DNA of 64,000 bases from Salinimonas lutimaris (GCF_005222225.1 NZ_CP036536.1:1388001-1452000), one strand, 5' to 3'; positions 8,459 through 18,300 are shown, numbered from the stretch's first letter. Notes: generated from the letters alone by a model not told the origin. Translations and numbers: made by a program.

Positions 8459-10162
8459 TCAAAGCGCAGTGATAAAGTCCGGCAGAGCGTCAATATCCAG
8501 CAGTTGCTTTTCACCTGTGCGGCGGTTTTTATATTCAACCTGTTGATTGTCCAGATTTCGCTCGCCAATAACAATGCTATGAGGTATGCCAATTAATTCC
8601 ATGTCATTAAACATAACACCCGGGCGCTCTTTGCGATCGTCAAACAGAACATCAACACCAAGCGCTTTCAGCTTCTCGTACAGCGCTTCGGCAGTCTCTT
8701 TGATGCGCTGCGACTTATGCATGTTCATCGGAATCAGGGCAATCCGGAACGGTGCGATAGGATCAGGCCACATAATGCCGAACTTATCGTGGTTCTGTTC
8801 AATAGCTGCTGCCACAATCCGGCTTACACCAATGCCATAGCACCCCATGGTTAAGGTCTGGTGTTTACCTGTTTCACTCAGTACCCCGCAGTTCATTGCT
8901 TTGGAGTATTTGTCGCCCAGCTGGAAAATATGGCCCACTTCAATACCACGTTTAATGTCCAGCGTACCATTCCCATCAGGTGACACATCACCGGCAACCA
9001 CATTGCGGATATCCGCAGCCTGTGGCGCCTCTGCCCAGTTAGCATTGGTCTTCAGCTGACCCGGTACCTGCGTTCCACACACAAAGTCCGCAGCGGCTGC
9101 GGCGCTAAAATCTGCAATCACCGGAACATTGAGCGCTGTCGGGTCGGCAAATTTAATACTGCAACCTAATACTTCGGCAGCTTTTTCGTCGCTGGCAATC
9201 ACCAGCGGCGAGGCCACTTCATCCAGCTTCTCAGCCTTGATGTCATTAAGAGTATGGTCGGCTCTGTGAACCAGCGCAAGCCAGCGGTCGCTTTCTTCGT
9301 CATCGCTGTAAGCTTTCACCAGCACAACCCTAAGCGCCTGTAGTGGCTGAATATTGTTGTCTGACAGCCCTTCTTCAAAGGTTTTACCCTTGGCCACGGT
9401 CAGGGTCTCGCTGGCATTACCGGACGGGGTGGCCGGGGCCGGCTGGCCGGCTGGAGCCATTTCAACGTTGGCGGCGTAGTCAGAGCTGCTGGAAAACGCA
9501 ATGGCATCTTCGCCAGAGGCGGCCAGTACGTGGAATTCATGTGACACGCTGCCACCGATGGAACCGGAGTCTGCGATAACGGCACGATAATCCAAACCCA
9601 GACGGTCAAAGATATTGCAGTAAGCGGTATACATTTTCTGATACGTTTCGGCCAGGCATTCATCTTCAAGGTGGAAGCTGTATGCATCTTTCATGGTGAA
9701 TTCGCGCCCACGCATCACCCCGAACCGCGGACGAACCTCATCCCGGAACTTGGTTTGGATCTGGTACAGGTTCAGTGGCAACTGTTTGTAGCTGCTGACT
9801 TCGTTACGCACCAGCGCCGTGATCACCTCTTCGTGTGTCGGGCCCAGTACAAAGTCACGCTGATGGCGGTCTTTTACCCGCAGCAGCTCCGGGCCGTATT
9901 CTTCCCAGCGACCTGACTCTTCCCACAAATCAGCAGGCTGAACCACTGGCATCAGCACTTCAATCGCACCGGCCTTATCCATTTCTTCACGCACTACGTT
10001 GGCAATTTTATTCAGTACCCGTAACCCGGATGGCAGCCAGGTATATAAACCGGAAGCCAGCTTTCTAATCATGCCGGCCCGCAGCATTAACTGATGGCTG
10101 ATAATTTCTGCATCTGCAGGGGTTTCTTTCTGTGTGGAAAGTAGGTATTGACTGGTGCGCAT
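8459..10162 (-). CDS. proS: Prolyl-tRNA synthetase
   Basis: A 567-residue class II aminoacyl-tRNA synthetase that charges tRNA-Pro; E. coli ProS has 572. It starts [18 protein letters not shown], the standard bacterial N-terminus. Class II motif 2 lies in the [25 protein letters not shown] region and motif 3 in GCYGIGVSR. The long insert between them (about residues 225-385) is the editing (INS) domain that deacylates Ala-tRNA-Pro. The C-terminal anticodon-binding domain includes [13 protein letters not shown]. Two identical tRNA-Pro genes lie about 8 kb away in this window. Confidence 0.97.
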   Translation of the reverse strand: MRTSQYLLSTQKETPADAEIISHQLMLRAGMIRKLASGLYTWLPSGLRVLNKIANVVREEMDKAGAIEVLMPVVQPADLWEESGRWEEYGPELLRVKDRHQRDFVLGPTHEEVITALVRNEVSSYKQLPLNLYQIQTKFRDEVRPRFGVMRGREFTMKDAYSFHLEDECLAETYQKMYTAYCNIFDRLGLDYRAVIADSGSIGGSVSHEFHVLAASGEDAIAFSSSSDYAANVEMAPAGQPAPATPSGNASETLTVAKGKTFEEGLSDNNIQPLQALRVVLVKAYSDDEESDRWLALVHRADHTLNDIKAEKLDEVASPLVIASDEKAAEVLGCSIKFADPTALNVPVIADFSAAAAADFVCGTQVPGQLKTNANWAEAPQAADIRNVVAGDVSPDGNGTLDIKRGIEVGHIFQLGDKYSKAMNCGVLSETGKHQTLTMGCYGIGVSRIVAAAIEQNHDKFGIMWPDPIAPFRIALIPMNMHKSQRIKETAEALYEKLKALGVDVLFDDRKERPGVMFNDMELIGIPHSIVIGERNLDNQQVEYKNRRTGEKQLLDIDALPDFITAL

Positions 10163-10248
10163 TGTTTGCGTTTCATCCTTAGGGAAAATTAAAACGCGCG
10201 TAGTTTAGCAGTAACCATAAAGGGTAAAAAGCAAAATGTCCGCTCTCT

Positions 10249-10956
10249 TCAGACCAGCTCAATAGCCTGTACTATGATTGCTGATTCACGCACCTGCCAG
10301 GCAATGTCCAGATCGTATAGCAGGACCTGATAAACCTTCTCGTCATCAAGGTTTTTGTGCCGGTAGGCGGGTCGTGGGTCCTGCTGCAATACTGCGGTTA
10401 TCAGCGCGGCTAAATCAGGGTGGCGCTGACTGTGCTGATGCAGCTGGGGTAGGGCCTGTTCGCTGAAACTGACCGGCCGGTGAGGAATTGGGGCGTAATG
10501 GTCAAGATTATCACTCGCCTCGATACTATCGGCATAGCGGATATAAGGCTTGATATCGATAATTGGCGTACCGCACAGCAAGTCAACCCCGCACACGTTG
10601 AGTACCGGCTGACCGTTGATGATCTTAACACCGTGGTTTTCCACCACTGACATGCCCATCGGGTTTGGCCGGTGGGTGCTGCGGCTGGCAAACACGCCCA
10701 GTGTGGCATTCCCGCCCAGACGCGGAGCTTTAATGGCGGGCTTCCAGCCCCGTTCCATGGTCTGATGAAACACAAACAGCAGCCAAAGGTGACTGAAGCC
10801 ATCAATGCCTTTAAAAACCTGCGGGTCGGCATAGTCCGGGTACAGGTGAATCTGCCCCTTGGCCCGGGCCAGGTTGGGCTGACGGGGAATGGCAAATTTT
10901 TGCTTAAACGGGGTGGTGATGGTGCCCACCGCAGAAAAAGAAAATGGGGTATTCAT
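10249..10956 (-). CDS. trmO: tRNA (adenine-N6)-methyltransferase TrmO
   Basis: A 235-residue protein, the same length as E. coli TrmO (YaeB/TsaA). The enzyme methylates N6-threonylcarbamoyladenosine at position 37 of threonine tRNAs to m6t6A, using S-adenosylmethionine. The UPF0066 beta-barrel domain spans roughly residues 5-150: FSAVGTITTPF, the IPRQPNLA stretch, SRSTHRPNPMGMS, GVDLLCGTPIIDIKPYI and YADS. The C-terminal domain includes DPRPAYR. It lies 86 bases upstream of proS on the same strand, probably with its own promoter in the divergent gap before the ABC cluster. Confidence 0.94.
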   Translation of the reverse strand: MNTPFSFSAVGTITTPFKQKFAIPRQPNLARAKGQIHLYPDYADPQVFKGIDGFSHLWLLFVFHQTMERGWKPAIKAPRLGGNATLGVFASRSTHRPNPMGMSVVENHGVKIINGQPVLNVCGVDLLCGTPIIDIKPYIRYADSIEASDNLDHYAPIPHRPVSFSEQALPQLHQHSQRHPDLAALITAVLQQDPRPAYRHKNLDDEKVYQVLLYDLDIAWQVRESAIIVQAIELV

Positions 10957-11284
10957 AATGGTATGGCTACTGCCTTTGTTATCGCCTGGCCACTATTGTG
11001 CCATAAAAGTGGTAGTACTTGAGCGTTACCATCAGAGCCGGTCAGGCCATGCGCGAAAGCAGATACCCACTCAAGGTGCCCGTTAATACCTGATGCCTGT
11101 GTGAAACAGGCTTTTTTCTTGCAAGATTCATTGAACCCCACCGGCATTAGCGGATATCCTTTAGCAGTTAATTTTACGCTGCTGTTGAATTTTATGCGCA
11201 AATCGCTATCTATAGAGCGCTTATCACAACAATGACTTTTTCGCGCCTCACGCAGCAAAACACAGGTAACGCATCAGGAATACC
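10957..11284. other. Divergent intergenic region, no convincing gene
   Basis: 328 bases between trmO and the Gld-like ABC cluster. The only open frames overlapping it lack coding character. It contains one terminator-like hairpin (listed separately) and should hold the two divergent promoters, but I cannot assign clean -35/-10 pairs. Confidence 0.5.
11095..11117 (+). terminator. Orphan intrinsic terminator-like hairpin
   Basis: GCCTGT (11095-11100), loop GTGAA, ACAGGC (11106-11111), then a run of six T. On the + strand there is no gene upstream that it could end, so it may close a short unannotated RNA. The stem is only 6 bp. Confidence 0.45.
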
Positions 11285-12208
11285 ATGATTTCAGTGAAAA
11301 ATCTGTCCAAATCATTCGGCAAGTTCAGTGCCGTGGATGATTTGTCCTTTGAGGTAAAACCCGGTGATATTGTCGGTTTTCTGGGCCCGAATGGCGCCGG
11401 TAAGTCCACCACCATGAAAATGCTGACCGGGTTTTTAACCCCCACCTCGGGCCATGTGCGGATTAACAACCGCCGGGTTGCCCGCAATACTAAGCGTCTG
11501 CAGCAGATTATCGGCTATTTGCCTGAAGGGGCGCCGGCGTATGGTGAGATGACAACTTTTCAGTTTTTGCACTTTATTGCTGATATTCGTGGTCTGCGTG
11601 GTAAAAACAAACGTCAGCGGCTGCGTGAGGTCATTGAGCAGGTTGAACTGCAGGATGTGCTGGCGCAGGATATTGATACACTGTCAAAAGGCTTTAAACG
11701 ACGGGTGGGCCTGGCTCAGGCACTGATTCACGATCCGCAGGTACTGATTCTTGATGAACCGACCGACGGTCTGGACCCGCTGCAAAAACAGCATGTCAGA
11801 AAGCTGATAAAAAATGTCGCGAAAGATAAGATTGTTATTGTGTCTACCCATATCCTTGAAGAAGTCAGCGCCGTGTGTAACCGCACCATTATTATTGCTG
11901 ACGGACAGCTGCGGTTTGACGGCACGCCCAAAGATCTGCAAATGCAGTCCCGTTATTGCCAGGCGGTGTCCGTTAAGCTGAGCTATGCCGCTGATATCAG
12001 TGGCTTGCTGGAAGTCGACGGGGTCATGGATATGGAAGTGGATAAAGAAACCGGCGAGGTGACACTGTTTCCCGAACCGGGCAAGTATATTCTTGGTCCT
12101 GTAACCGAACATGTTAACCACTACCGTTTGCCGATTGAGCGAATGTCGGTCGACCCCGGCCGCCTTGACGATGTATTTGTACGAATTACGGCGAGGAACC
12201 CTTCATGA
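11285..12208 (+). CDS. ABC transporter ATP-binding protein (GldA-like)
   Basis: A 307-residue ATPase subunit of an ABC-2-type exporter. Walker A GPNGAGKST at about residues 35-43; signature region LSKGFKRRVGLAQAL (a degenerate LSGGQ, as in GldA/DrrA types); Walker B VLILDEPTDGLDP; switch His in VSTHILEEV. It is followed directly by a permease (4-base overlap), a GldG-like auxiliary protein and a DUF4340 protein. That set is known from the Gld ABC system of gliding Bacteroidetes but occurs widely in non-gliding proteobacteria. The cargo is unknown. AGGA lies 6 bases before the ATG. Confidence 0.9.
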   Translation: MISVKNLSKSFGKFSAVDDLSFEVKPGDIVGFLGPNGAGKSTTMKMLTGFLTPTSGHVRINNRRVARNTKRLQQIIGYLPEGAPAYGEMTTFQFLHFIADIRGLRGKNKRQRLREVIEQVELQDVLAQDIDTLSKGFKRRVGLAQALIHDPQVLILDEPTDGLDPLQKQHVRKLIKNVAKDKIVIVSTHILEEVSAVCNRTIIIADGQLRFDGTPKDLQMQSRYCQAVSVKLSYAADISGLLEVDGVMDMEVDKETGEVTLFPEPGKYILGPVTEHVNHYRLPIERMSVDPGRLDDVFVRITARNPS

Positions 12209-12939
12209 TGAACGCACTATTTATTGCCCGCCGCGAATTTGCCAGTTTTTTTGCCACCCCGGTGGCGTATGTGTTTATTGCGATTTTTTTGATGATGAGC
12301 AGTATTCTGACTTTTTTTGTCGGCGATTTGTTTTCCCGCGGACAGGCTGACTTACTGCCGTTTTTTAACTTTCATGCCTGGCTCTACCTGTTCCTGGTGC
12401 CGGCTATCGCCATGCGCACCTGGGCCGAAGAACGCCGTTCTGGCACTATCGAGCTGCTGATGACCCTGCCGGTCACGGTAACCGAAGCCGTCGTGGGTAA
12501 ATTCATTGCAGGCTGGGCGGTGCTGCTGCTGGCATTAATGCTGACCTTTCCGCTGTGGCTGACGGTGAATTATCTGGGACATCCGGATAACGGCGTGATA
12601 CTGGCTGCCTATATCGGCAGCTGGCTGATGGCTGGTGCGTTTCTGGCTATCAGCATGTGTATGTCAGCACTGACCCGTAATCAGGTTATTGCGTTTGTCA
12701 TGGCTGTGGTGGTGTGTTTTGCGTTTGTCTTATCCGGCTCAGATATCATTTTGAGTGCATTCAGTGGCTGGGCCGATAACAGCGTGCTGGACACAGTGGC
12801 ATCGTTTAGCTTTCTGACTCATTTTGAAGCCATGTCACGGGGCGTACTGGCTCTTAATGATGTGATTTATTTTATTCTGGTAACCGGGCTGTGGTTGTAT
12901 GCCAGTCAGATTATTGTTGAACAGAATAAGGCGGCCTGA
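12205..12939 (+). CDS. ABC-2 type permease (GldF-like)
   Basis: A 244-residue inner-membrane permease with about six membrane helices. The opening REFASFFATPVAYVFIAIF and the RTWAEERRSGTIELLMTLPV loop are characteristic of GldF and related ABC-2 permeases (NosY-like). It overlaps the ATPase gene by 4 bases (ATGA) and is followed 4 bases later by the GldG-like gene, so expression is probably coupled. It should form the membrane channel of the exporter with the upstream ATPase. Confidence 0.88.
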   Translation: MMNALFIARREFASFFATPVAYVFIAIFLMMSSILTFFVGDLFSRGQADLLPFFNFHAWLYLFLVPAIAMRTWAEERRSGTIELLMTLPVTVTEAVVGKFIAGWAVLLLALMLTFPLWLTVNYLGHPDNGVILAAYIGSWLMAGAFLAISMCMSALTRNQVIAFVMAVVVCFAFVLSGSDIILSAFSGWADNSVLDTVASFSFLTHFEAMSRGVLALNDVIYFILVTGLWLYASQIIVEQNKAA

Positions 12940-12943
12940 GTTG

Positions 12944-14791
12944 ATGAAACGTTTTACTGCAGCTTCCACCCTGATACTCATCGCGCTACTGTTTGTGGGC
13001 CTGGTGATTGTCAACAACCACTTGTTTGATTCAGCCCGCCTGGATTTAACCGAAGGACAACTTTATACCCTGTCGCCGGGCACTGAGTCGGTCATCGAAA
13101 ACATTGATGAGCCGGTCAAATTATACTTTTTCTTTTCTGATACCACATCCAAGGGGATGACGGGTATGCGCAATTATGCTGAGCGGGTCAAAGCCCTGTT
13201 GCGCGAGTACGAAAAGGCGTCGTTTGGTAAAATTAAGCTGGAGGTTATTGATCCCAAGCCGTTTTCCGAAGCTGAGGACGACGCCACCCGGTTCGGCTTA
13301 ACCGCGGCGAAACCCGGCGATGGCAAAGAGCAGGTGTATTTTGGTCTGGCCGCCACAAATATGCTGGATGATCAGCTGGTGATTCCGTTTTTTGATGTGA
13401 ATAAAGAACAGTTTTTAGAATATGACCTGAGTAAGCTGCTGTACCAGTTAAGCCATGCCACCAAGCCTAAGCTGGCCATGGTCACCGACATGGCAGTGGA
13501 CGGCGGGCAAAGTCCGGTAACCGGTCAGTACCAGTCTTCCATGGTGTTTTTTGAACAGCTGGAGCAAATATTCGACATTGATGTCATTGAGTCAGATATG
13601 AGCTCACTGCCCAAAGACACCGACGTTATTATGCTGGCCCATGCCCAGTCGCTCAGCGAGTCGTTAAAGTACGATATTGATCAGTTTGCCATGCAGGGCG
13701 GGCGGGTTATTGTGTTTGCTGATCCGCACTTTGAGTCGGATATGACAGCCCTGATGGGAAACCGTGGCGCCAACAGCTCCGGCACCGGTCTGTTGTACAG
13801 CTGGGGCATCGATGTATCGCCTAAACAGGTGTTGCTGGATGGTAAGCTGGGGCTGGATGTGCGCAGCAATGCCGGTAATGTGGTCAAACATCCTGGTATT
13901 ATCGGGTTGGGCAGCGAGCAAATGAACCGTGAGGATGTGATCACCGCCAACCTGGAGTCGATTAATCTGTCATCTGCCGGTGCGGTGTCGTTATTGCCTT
14001 CATCTACGCTGGATATGCAAACATTGCTGCATTCTTCAGACGATGCTTTTCTGGTGGATATCCGCTCTTACCTGCCGACTCAGGATCCGGCGGCGTTACA
14101 GTTATTACTGGGCAAAAATGGTAAGCAGTACACCATTGCCGGCTATTTCACCGGCAGCACGGTGTCAGCATTTGGTGAAGCGCCGCCGATGAAAGACGGT
14201 CGTCATTTTATGGCTACCACAGAAGATCTCAATGTGATGGTGGTCGCGGATGCAGATATGCTGACAGACCGTTTCTGGGTGCAGCAAAGTCAGTTCTTCG
14301 GGCAGACCGTGAATTCCCCGTTTGCTAACAATGGTGATTTTGTCTCTAACGCGGTAGAGAAAATGGCCGGCAGCAAAGCACTTATCAGTATCCGTAGCCG
14401 GGGTAAAACCACCCGTCCGTTTACCCGGGTAGAAACGTTAAAGCGGGCTGCCCAAAAACGGCTGCGTGAGCATGAACAACAACTCAGGGATCAGCTGGCC
14501 GCCACCGAAGAAGAGCTGGCGAAACTGCAGAGCCAGCGCGGTCAAAATGGCGCACTGGTACTGACTGATGCCCAGCGCGACACGGTGGACAGCTACACTG
14601 AAAAGCGGGTGTCTATCAGAAAACAATTAAGAGAAGTGCAGTACGAGCTGGACGCCGAAATAGACACTTTAGGTAACTGGCTGAAATTTTTGAACATTGC
14701 AGTAGCTCCACTGGTTTTAGTGGTAGTATTGTTCCTCATTTCACTGGCGCTGAAACTGCGCCCCGGAAAGGCGTATACCAAAAGGAAGTAA
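12944..14791 (+). CDS. GldG-like ABC transporter auxiliary protein
   Basis: A 615-residue protein with a membrane helix at each end (about 7-25 and near the C-terminus, VAPLVLVVVLFLISLAL) and a large periplasmic part between. The start of the soluble part, RLDLTEGQLYTLSPGT, is the signature of the GldG/ABC_transp_aux family. A charged coiled-coil (about residues 510-590, rich in RE, QQLRDQL, EEELAKL) precedes the last helix. I chose the ATG at 12944, directly before the hydrophobic helix; the frame extends 15 codons upstream into the permease gene. Family members work with the adjoining ATPase and permease; the biochemical role is not settled. Confidence 0.87.
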   Translation: MKRFTAASTLILIALLFVGLVIVNNHLFDSARLDLTEGQLYTLSPGTESVIENIDEPVKLYFFFSDTTSKGMTGMRNYAERVKALLREYEKASFGKIKLEVIDPKPFSEAEDDATRFGLTAAKPGDGKEQVYFGLAATNMLDDQLVIPFFDVNKEQFLEYDLSKLLYQLSHATKPKLAMVTDMAVDGGQSPVTGQYQSSMVFFEQLEQIFDIDVIESDMSSLPKDTDVIMLAHAQSLSESLKYDIDQFAMQGGRVIVFADPHFESDMTALMGNRGANSSGTGLLYSWGIDVSPKQVLLDGKLGLDVRSNAGNVVKHPGIIGLGSEQMNREDVITANLESINLSSAGAVSLLPSSTLDMQTLLHSSDDAFLVDIRSYLPTQDPAALQLLLGKNGKQYTIAGYFTGSTVSAFGEAPPMKDGRHFMATTEDLNVMVVADADMLTDRFWVQQSQFFGQTVNSPFANNGDFVSNAVEKMAGSKALISIRSRGKTTRPFTRVETLKRAAQKRLREHEQQLRDQLAATEEELAKLQSQRGQNGALVLTDAQRDTVDSYTEKRVSIRKQLREVQYELDAEIDTLGNWLKFLNIAVAPLVLVVVLFLISLALKLRPGKAYTKRK

Positions 14792-15793
14792 ATGAACATT
14801 CGCATACTTGTTCTGTCTGTGCTGGTGGCTGTATCAGGTGGTGCAGCCTGGCTGCTGAGCTCTGAACCCAAACAGCAGCAGGTGCAAAGCGGTCCGGGCC
14901 CATTATTTGAACGCCTGGCCCGGGACAGCCAGAAAGTCTCATCGGTGAAAATTGAAAGCCACGATGGCGTGTTATTTCAGGCTGATCGCAGCAGCGGTCG
15001 CTGGCTGGCGAACCATTTGAATCCGGATGCCGGTTTTCCGGTCAATACCCGGGTGGTAGCGTCACTGATCACCGGCTTATCCCGGGCCCGGATCGTGGAG
15101 AAAAAAACCAGTAAGCCGGAAAACTACGCTCGACTGGGAGTAGAGGATATCAGCAGCAGTAACGCCCGGTCGGTCAGAGTCACGCTCAGCGACGGCAAAG
15201 ACACCTGGCAGGTGCTACTGGGCAACAATGCCCGTCAACAGGGCGGTATGTTTGTGCGGCGGGATGGGGACCCGGCGAGTCTGCTGATTGACCAGCGCCT
15301 TCGGTTACCCGCATCGGCCACCGACTGGCTGGCATCGGCCGTTATCCCGTTTCGTGAAGATACCCTGGAACAGATCGAGTTTTCGCAACCAGCGACTACC
15401 GCGCTACTGCTGGCCAGAAAGCCCCGTAACGAACAACAATGGCACATCGTGACAGACGGGACAGCACTGGCCCCGATTCGTGATGAAGAGCTGGCCTATC
15501 CGGAAATCATCAGTCAGACCATTACCGATATGCTGGACTTTCGCTTTTTAAGCGTCCGGCCTTATCAGCAGGCGCGCTGGGAGGCTCAGCCTATGGCCGG
15601 GCGAGTGGTTTTCACACTGGCAGACAATACCCAGGTGATGGCGCAGATTAAACCGGCGGCGGAGCCCAGTCAGTACCTTATCTGGATCGACACACCTGAC
15701 AGTCCGTCATGGGTCAGTGACTGGATATTTACCGTATCGGCTTATCAGGGCAAAGCGTACCTGACGAATCTGGGCAGTTTACTGGCCAGATAA
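14792..15793 (+). CDS. DUF4340 domain protein, ABC-cluster partner
   Basis: A 333-residue protein with one N-terminal membrane or signal segment (residues 4-22) and a periplasmic DUF4340-type domain: the SGRWLANHLNPDAGFPVNTRVV, ENYARLGVED and VTLSDGKDTWQVLLGNNA stretches are typical. It starts on the base after the stop of the GldG-like gene, with AGGAAG as ribosome site, and is the last gene of the four-gene operon. DUF4340 proteins often follow GldA/F/G-like genes; the function is unknown. A strong terminator lies just downstream. Confidence 0.85.
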   Translation: MNIRILVLSVLVAVSGGAAWLLSSEPKQQQVQSGPGPLFERLARDSQKVSSVKIESHDGVLFQADRSSGRWLANHLNPDAGFPVNTRVVASLITGLSRARIVEKKTSKPENYARLGVEDISSSNARSVRVTLSDGKDTWQVLLGNNARQQGGMFVRRDGDPASLLIDQRLRLPASATDWLASAVIPFREDTLEQIEFSQPATTALLLARKPRNEQQWHIVTDGTALAPIRDEELAYPEIISQTITDMLDFRFLSVRPYQQARWEAQPMAGRVVFTLADNTQVMAQIKPAAEPSQYLIWIDTPDSPSWVSDWIFTVSAYQGKAYLTNLGSLLAR

Positions 15794-15810
15794 GCTACTT
15801 TATCGCATAA

Positions 15811-15842
15811 AAAAGCCGGAATTTATTCCGGCTTATCTTTTT
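15811..15842. terminator. Bidirectional intrinsic terminator
   Basis: AAGCCGGAA (15813-15821) pairs with TTCCGGCTT (15826-15834), flanked by A-rich sequence on the left and ATCTTTTT on the right. It serves the convergent DUF4340 gene (+) and DUF1415 gene (-); the stop codon of the latter lies inside it. Confidence 0.85.
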
Positions 15843-16395
15843 GCTGAGCGTGTATACACTGGTTCAGTTGCTTATCAAAGTAATCGCTGCCCAGCTCTTC
15901 AGTGACCGCCATATTGCGTTCAAATATGGCTTCCGGGTCGGGATAGTCTTCCAATGCCCGGGTAATATCATCTTCGCGAATCAAATGCAGGGTCGGGTAG
16001 GGGGAGCGGTTGGTATAATGCGAAGGCGCATTGCCCGGCTCACCTTCAAACTGGTAGTCAGGATGAAAGCTGGCCAGCTGATACACACCTTCATATTGCC
16101 ACTGGCTTAACATCGCATGGGCCAGATCCAGCATGTCCAGATACCCGGTAAACCGGTTGAAAGCCGGCACCATCAATAACGTAGTAGAAATATCAGGCTG
16201 TTCGTCCAGCCGTTTACATTCTGCATGCAGGGCCAGCATGATATCCTGCACATCTTTACTGCGCGCCACGGTGTAGTGAATGGTATCCGGCTGACGTACA
16301 AATTTGGCAAACGGGCAGAAATTATGCCCGATGACGATGTTGTCCAGCCAGGCTTGCATGGCGCTGACGATGGCGCTATCGGTTGCGTTTGTCAT
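15823..16395 (-). CDS. DUF1415 family protein
   Basis: A 190-residue soluble protein of the DUF1415 family, common in gammaproteobacteria and of unknown function. Recognisable pieces are NIVIGHNFCPFAK, TTLLMVPAF, YLDMLDLAHAML, LASFHPDYQFEG and NAPSHYTNRSPYPTLHLIREDD. No signal peptide or membrane segment is visible. It starts 1 base after the folD stop on the same strand, so it is almost certainly co-transcribed with folD. That linkage suggests but does not prove a metabolic connection. Confidence 0.85.
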   Translation of the reverse strand: MTNATDSAIVSAMQAWLDNIVIGHNFCPFAKFVRQPDTIHYTVARSKDVQDIMLALHAECKRLDEQPDISTTLLMVPAFNRFTGYLDMLDLAHAMLSQWQYEGVYQLASFHPDYQFEGEPGNAPSHYTNRSPYPTLHLIREDDITRALEDYPDPEAIFERNMAVTEELGSDYFDKQLNQCIHAQQKDKPE

Positions 16396-16396
16396 A

Positions 16397-17251
16397 TCAG
16401 GAATGGTACTTCACATACGCTTCCAGCGTATTTTCTATCAGACTGGCGACTGTCATGGGGCCAACACCACCAGGCACCGGCGTGATCCAGCCGGCCCGTT
16501 CTTTGGCTTTGTCAAATTCCACATCACCAATCAGTGAACCATCAGCAACCCGGTTAATACCCACATCAATCACAATGGCGCCAGGCTTGATCCAGTCACC
16601 GGGGATAAAGTTAGGTTTACCTACTGCCACAACCAGCAGGTCGGCACGACTCACATGAGCACGCAGGTCTTTGGTGAACTTGTGGCAGGTGGTTACTGTG
16701 CAACCGGCCAGCAGCAGCTCCAGCGACATCGGACGGCCGACAATATTAGAGGCACCAACAATAACTGCATCCAGTCCTTTTACAGGACGCTTAGTTGCCT
16801 CAATCATGGTCATGATGCCTTTTGGCGTGCACGGGCGCAGTGCGGGTACTCGCTGGGCAAGCCGGCCGATGTTGTAAGGATGAAAACCATCTACATCTTT
16901 ATGCGGCTGAATGCGCTCAAGTACTTCCTCGGCGTTCAGACCGGCCGGTAAGGGTAACTGCACCAGAATGCCGTCAATTTCCTTGTCATTATTTAATTCA
17001 TCCACCAACGACAGTAAGGTTTCCTGATCAGTCGTTGAAGGCAGGTCATAAGAGCGGGAAATAAAACCAACCTCTTCACAGGCTTTTCTTTTATTAGCTA
17101 CATAAACCTGAGAAGCAGCATCGCTCCCCACTAATACAACAGCCAGGCCAGGTTGTCGTTTGCCGGCAGCCTGAAGTGATTCTACATAAGAAGCCACATG
17201 CTGACGTACTTGCTTGGCAATCAACTTGCCATCAATGATATGCGCGGTCAT
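16397..17251 (-). CDS. folD: Methylenetetrahydrofolate dehydrogenase/cyclohydrolase
   Basis: A 284-residue bifunctional enzyme that interconverts methylene-, methenyl- and formyl-tetrahydrofolate, supplying one-carbon units for purines, thymidylate and formyl-Met-tRNA. Visible: the [13 protein letters not shown] segment with the catalytic Tyr and Lys, the [11 protein letters not shown] motif, the NADP-binding [13 protein letters not shown], and the closing [12 protein letters not shown]. Length matches E. coli FolD (288). It is followed at once by the DUF1415 gene. The upstream region toward the tRNA cluster is long and gene-free. Confidence 0.97.
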   Translation of the reverse strand: MTAHIIDGKLIAKQVRQHVASYVESLQAAGKRQPGLAVVLVGSDAASQVYVANKRKACEEVGFISRSYDLPSTTDQETLLSLVDELNNDKEIDGILVQLPLPAGLNAEEVLERIQPHKDVDGFHPYNIGRLAQRVPALRPCTPKGIMTMIEATKRPVKGLDAVIVGASNIVGRPMSLELLLAGCTVTTCHKFTKDLRAHVSRADLLVVAVGKPNFIPGDWIKPGAIVIDVGINRVADGSLIGDVEFDKAKERAGWITPVPGGVGPMTVASLIENTLEAYVKYHS

Positions 17252-17774
17252 AGGTATTGGAACTCTTTACTATATATAGGAGACAAAAAACATCGCGCGC
17301 TATTGTTTCACAAAACGCACAGTCGCTACCAGTGAATGATGGTGCTTTACACTATGCCGCCTTCTACATGACGGCTTATCTGATTCGAAACGCAGCGTTG
17401 CTGCAAGGGCTTTTTCTTTTCACCTATATATGGAGGGACAAGCCCATTGCCCGGGAATGCTTTGCCTAAGCCCTGAAAACCCTTTTTTTAGTTTAAATTA
17501 GCACGATATTTCAACAGATTAGGCAATATATGTACATAATGTTCAAAAGCTGTTCGAACAATCAGATTTATTTGAATTAGTGCTTGCGTCGGGTAGGGCA
17601 CATGGGCATAATGCGCCTGCGCTTCGGGGGGAAGGCAACAACGCCCCGGTGCTGGCAGAAGAAGCCACCTTTTGATGACTTGCTTGCAAGATATGATTAA
17701 AGGTTTGTTTTTTCTACTTTTCCTGCCGGTTTGCATGTTTTGTAAACGGTTAAAACATTTTTTCAAAAAAGTGT
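17252..17774. other. Gene-free region between folD and the tRNA cluster
   Basis: About 520 bases with no convincing gene on either strand. The open frames here are low-complexity and lack a ribosome site. It holds the divergent folD promoter (not resolved) and leads into the tRNA promoter. An AT-rich stretch spans roughly 17480-17575 and a GC-rich one 17580-17660. Confidence 0.5.
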
Positions 17775-17803
17775 TTGACGCAGGTAGGGGAAGTCAGTAA
17801 GAT
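17775..17803 (+). promoter_or_regulatory. Strong promoter of the tRNA cluster
   Basis: TTGACG (17775-17780), 17-base spacer, TAAGAT (17798-17803), followed by the GC-rich stretch GCGCATCCCG. This fits a sigma-70 stable-RNA promoter with a discriminator of the type that responds to ppGpp. The first tRNA begins 43 bases after the -10 box. Confidence 0.8.
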
Positions 17804-17846
17804 GCGCATCCCGTAACGGAGAGGAACATTCCTAACGTTGCATTGT

Positions 17847-17923
17847 CGGTGAGTGGCGCAGTTTGGTAGCGCACTTGGTTTGGGTCCAAGGGGTCGCAGG
17901 TTCAAATCCTGTCTCACCGACCA
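17847..17923 (+). tRNA. tRNA-Pro (TGG)
   Basis: 77 bases with CCA encoded. Acceptor arms CGGTGAG/CTCACCG, anticodon loop TTTGGGT (anticodon TGG), T-loop TTCAAAT. Base-for-base identical to the last tRNA of this cluster (18332-18408). Confidence 0.97.
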
Positions 17924-17947
17924 CTTTAGCTAGCGATGATTCGCCGG

Positions 17948-18024
<77 letters not shown>

Positions 18025-18132
18025 TTTTTATGCGGGTCAGGTAGAAAGGCAAAAGTAGCATTTTATCAGTGGCATATGCCCTGGTTAAATGGTAAAGTAG
18101 CCGCAACGCGTCGTTAGTTAACACCATCTATG

Positions 18133-18208
18133 GTGGGCGTAGCTCAGTTGGTAGAGCCCCGGATTGTGATTCCGGTTGTCGTGGGTTCAAGTCCCATCGT
18201 CCACCCCA
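18133..18208 (+). tRNA. tRNA-His (GTG)
   Basis: 76 bases from G+1 with CCA encoded. Acceptor arms GTGGGCG/CGTCCAC (one G-U pair), anticodon GTG. The G at 18132 can serve as the G-1 that pairs with C73, the histidine identity element. Confidence 0.96.
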
Positions 18209-18215
18209 CTTTTTC

Positions 18216-18300
18216 GCGGAAGTGGTGGAATTGGTAGACACGCTGGATTTAGGTTCCAGTGCTTCACGGCGTGAGAGTTCAAGTCTCTCCTTCCGCACCA
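18216..18300 (+). tRNA. tRNA-Leu (TAG)
   Basis: 85 bases with CCA encoded and the long variable arm of a class II tRNA. Acceptor arms GCGGAAG/CTTCCGC, anticodon stem CTGGA/TCCAG with anticodon TAG. Confidence 0.97.

Noticed and set aside
10953..11258. Minus-strand open frame in the trmO/ABC divergent gap
   Set aside because: It overlaps the trmO start and a terminator-like hairpin and has no family features.
17488..17766. 92-residue minus-strand open frame before the tRNA cluster
   Set aside because: Mixed composition with no domain, overlapping the approach to the tRNA promoter; no ribosome site.
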